This document shows positions 63,653-64,000 of a stretch of 64,000 nucleotides of DNA, piece after piece. This DNA comes from CAYYYP01 sp964475985 (GTDB lineage: Bacteria > Bdellovibrionota > UBA1018 > CAYHWW01): positions 62,001 to 126,000 of the forward strand of contig CAYYYP010000002.1 of assembly GCA_964475985.1 (NCBI GenBank). The letters run 5' to 3'. Every line of letters starts with the position of its first letter. Position 1 is the stretch's first letter. The notes under the pieces were generated by a model, which worked only from the letters and a program-made list of their open reading frames with translations, ran no database searches and was not told the origin of the DNA. The position numbers and the translations under genes are program-made.

Positions 63653-64000
63653 GTGGAAAAATTTTTTGATTTGAAATCTTTTACTGAGTGGAGAAGGTCG
63701 CAATCTTTCGGGGGGGTAAACTCTTTGGGATTCGTTCCCACCATGGGCGCACTACACACCGGCCACGCGGCTCTGTTACGTGAAAGTGTTTTACGCTGTA
63801 AAAAAACCGTTTTGTCCATATACGTGAACCCATCACAGTTTGGACCCAGTGAGGATTTTTCTAAATATCCAAGGACCTTAGAAGATGATCTCAGTTTGGC
63901 GGCGGACTGCGGAGTGAGTGCAGTTCTCATCCCAGATTCGGAAGAACTTTACCCCATCACGACATGGGTGCACGAAACGGAACTTACTAAACATCTTTGT
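63653..64000 (+). CDS. panC: Pantoate-beta-alanine ligase (3' end cut by window)
   Basis: Open from GTG 63653 to the window end (116 codons). LGFVPTMGALHTGHAALL is the ATP-binding HIGH-like block of pantothenate synthetase, followed by SIYVNPSQFGPSEDFSKYPR, LEDDLSLAADCG and FAPDSEELYP-like VLIPDSEELYP. Joins pantoate from the KARI-PanB product with beta-alanine from PanD. Directly behind coaBC; no clear ribosome-binding site. Confidence 0.93.
   Translation, partial: MEKFFDLKSFTEWRRSQSFGGVNSLGFVPTMGALHTGHAALLRESVLRCKKTVLSIYVNPSQFGPSEDFSKYPRTLEDDLSLAADCGVSAVLIPDSEELYPITTWVHETELTKHLC

Noticed and set aside
63271..63930. Long minus-strand frame across the N run
   Set aside because: It runs through the gap and opposite clear coaBC and panC coding sequence; the amino-acid composition is that of a shadow frame.

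Overview
The window is a 64 kb chromosomal segment with dense coding, short intergenic gaps and moderate GC. The gene content points to a Gram-negative, probably predatory-type deltaproteobacterial lineage (Bdellovibrionota or a close relative). Reasons: C5-pathway heme genes, many sigma-54 and two-component genes, SpoIIE/STAS partner switching, FecR and beta-barrel exported proteins of unknown family, type III pantothenate kinase, and a MaeB malic enzyme. The assignment is by resemblance only. No rRNA, tRNA, CRISPR array, insertion sequence, transposase or phage gene was seen. A run of 10 N at 63587-63596 shows that this is a scaffolded draft assembly.

Layout. 1-8.3 kb: heme operon (hemC with a HemD-like tail, hemB, hemL, a histidine kinase/response regulator pair, hemE, hemN). 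8.4-18.3 kb: housekeeping and small metabolic genes (MaeB, HutD-like, rhodanese, RidA, zinc alcohol dehydrogenase, PdxH, YdjM-like hydrolase, LOG protein) and exported proteins of unknown function. 18.3-23.2 kb: a compact stress/envelope island (CsbD-like, DUF1328, hemerythrin, a 39-aa membrane peptide, a small exported charged protein, an outer-membrane barrel). At least four of its transcription units begin with a near-identical sigma-54 promoter (TGGYAY-N5-TTGCT), and an NtrC-type sigma-54 activator lies next to it. A 50-bp palindrome sits between two of the divergent promoters, where an enhancer site would be expected. 23.2-30.9 kb: NagZ-like GH3, YdcF-like, a zinc metallopeptidase plus ATP-grasp pair, a glycine-rich RRM protein, YebC, ApaG and a FecR/barrel protein. 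31-34.4 kb: a three-gene partner-switching module (SpoIIE phosphatase, ATPase kinase, STAS protein with a zinc ribbon). 34.4-45.1 kb: epimerase, protoporphyrinogen oxidase, peptidase, aspartokinase, EngB, MMPL transporter, glutaredoxin, class III aminotransferase, GtrA. 45.2-50.7 kb: an efflux operon whose first gene encodes a MarR regulator joined in frame to a TolC-type protein, followed directly by an RND pump without an adaptor gene, then MscL. 50.7-52.9 kb: inositol-phosphate synthase plus a CDP-alcohol phosphatidyltransferase (inositol lipid route). 53-58.9 kb: peroxiredoxin and three large exported proteins of unknown function. 58.9-64 kb: pantothenate/CoA genes panD, a KARI-like/PanB fusion, coaX, coaBC and panC (cut by the window end).

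Strongest candidates for something undescribed: (1) the sigma-54 stress island with its palindromic enhancer-like site; (2) the MarR-TolC fusion with an adaptor-less RND pump; (3) the ketol-acid-reductoisomerase-like/PanB fusion, which keeps both sets of catalytic residues and could perform both steps from ketoisovalerate to pantoate; (4) the zinc-ribbon STAS protein in the partner-switching module. All functional statements rest on motif reading by eye. No database search was run.
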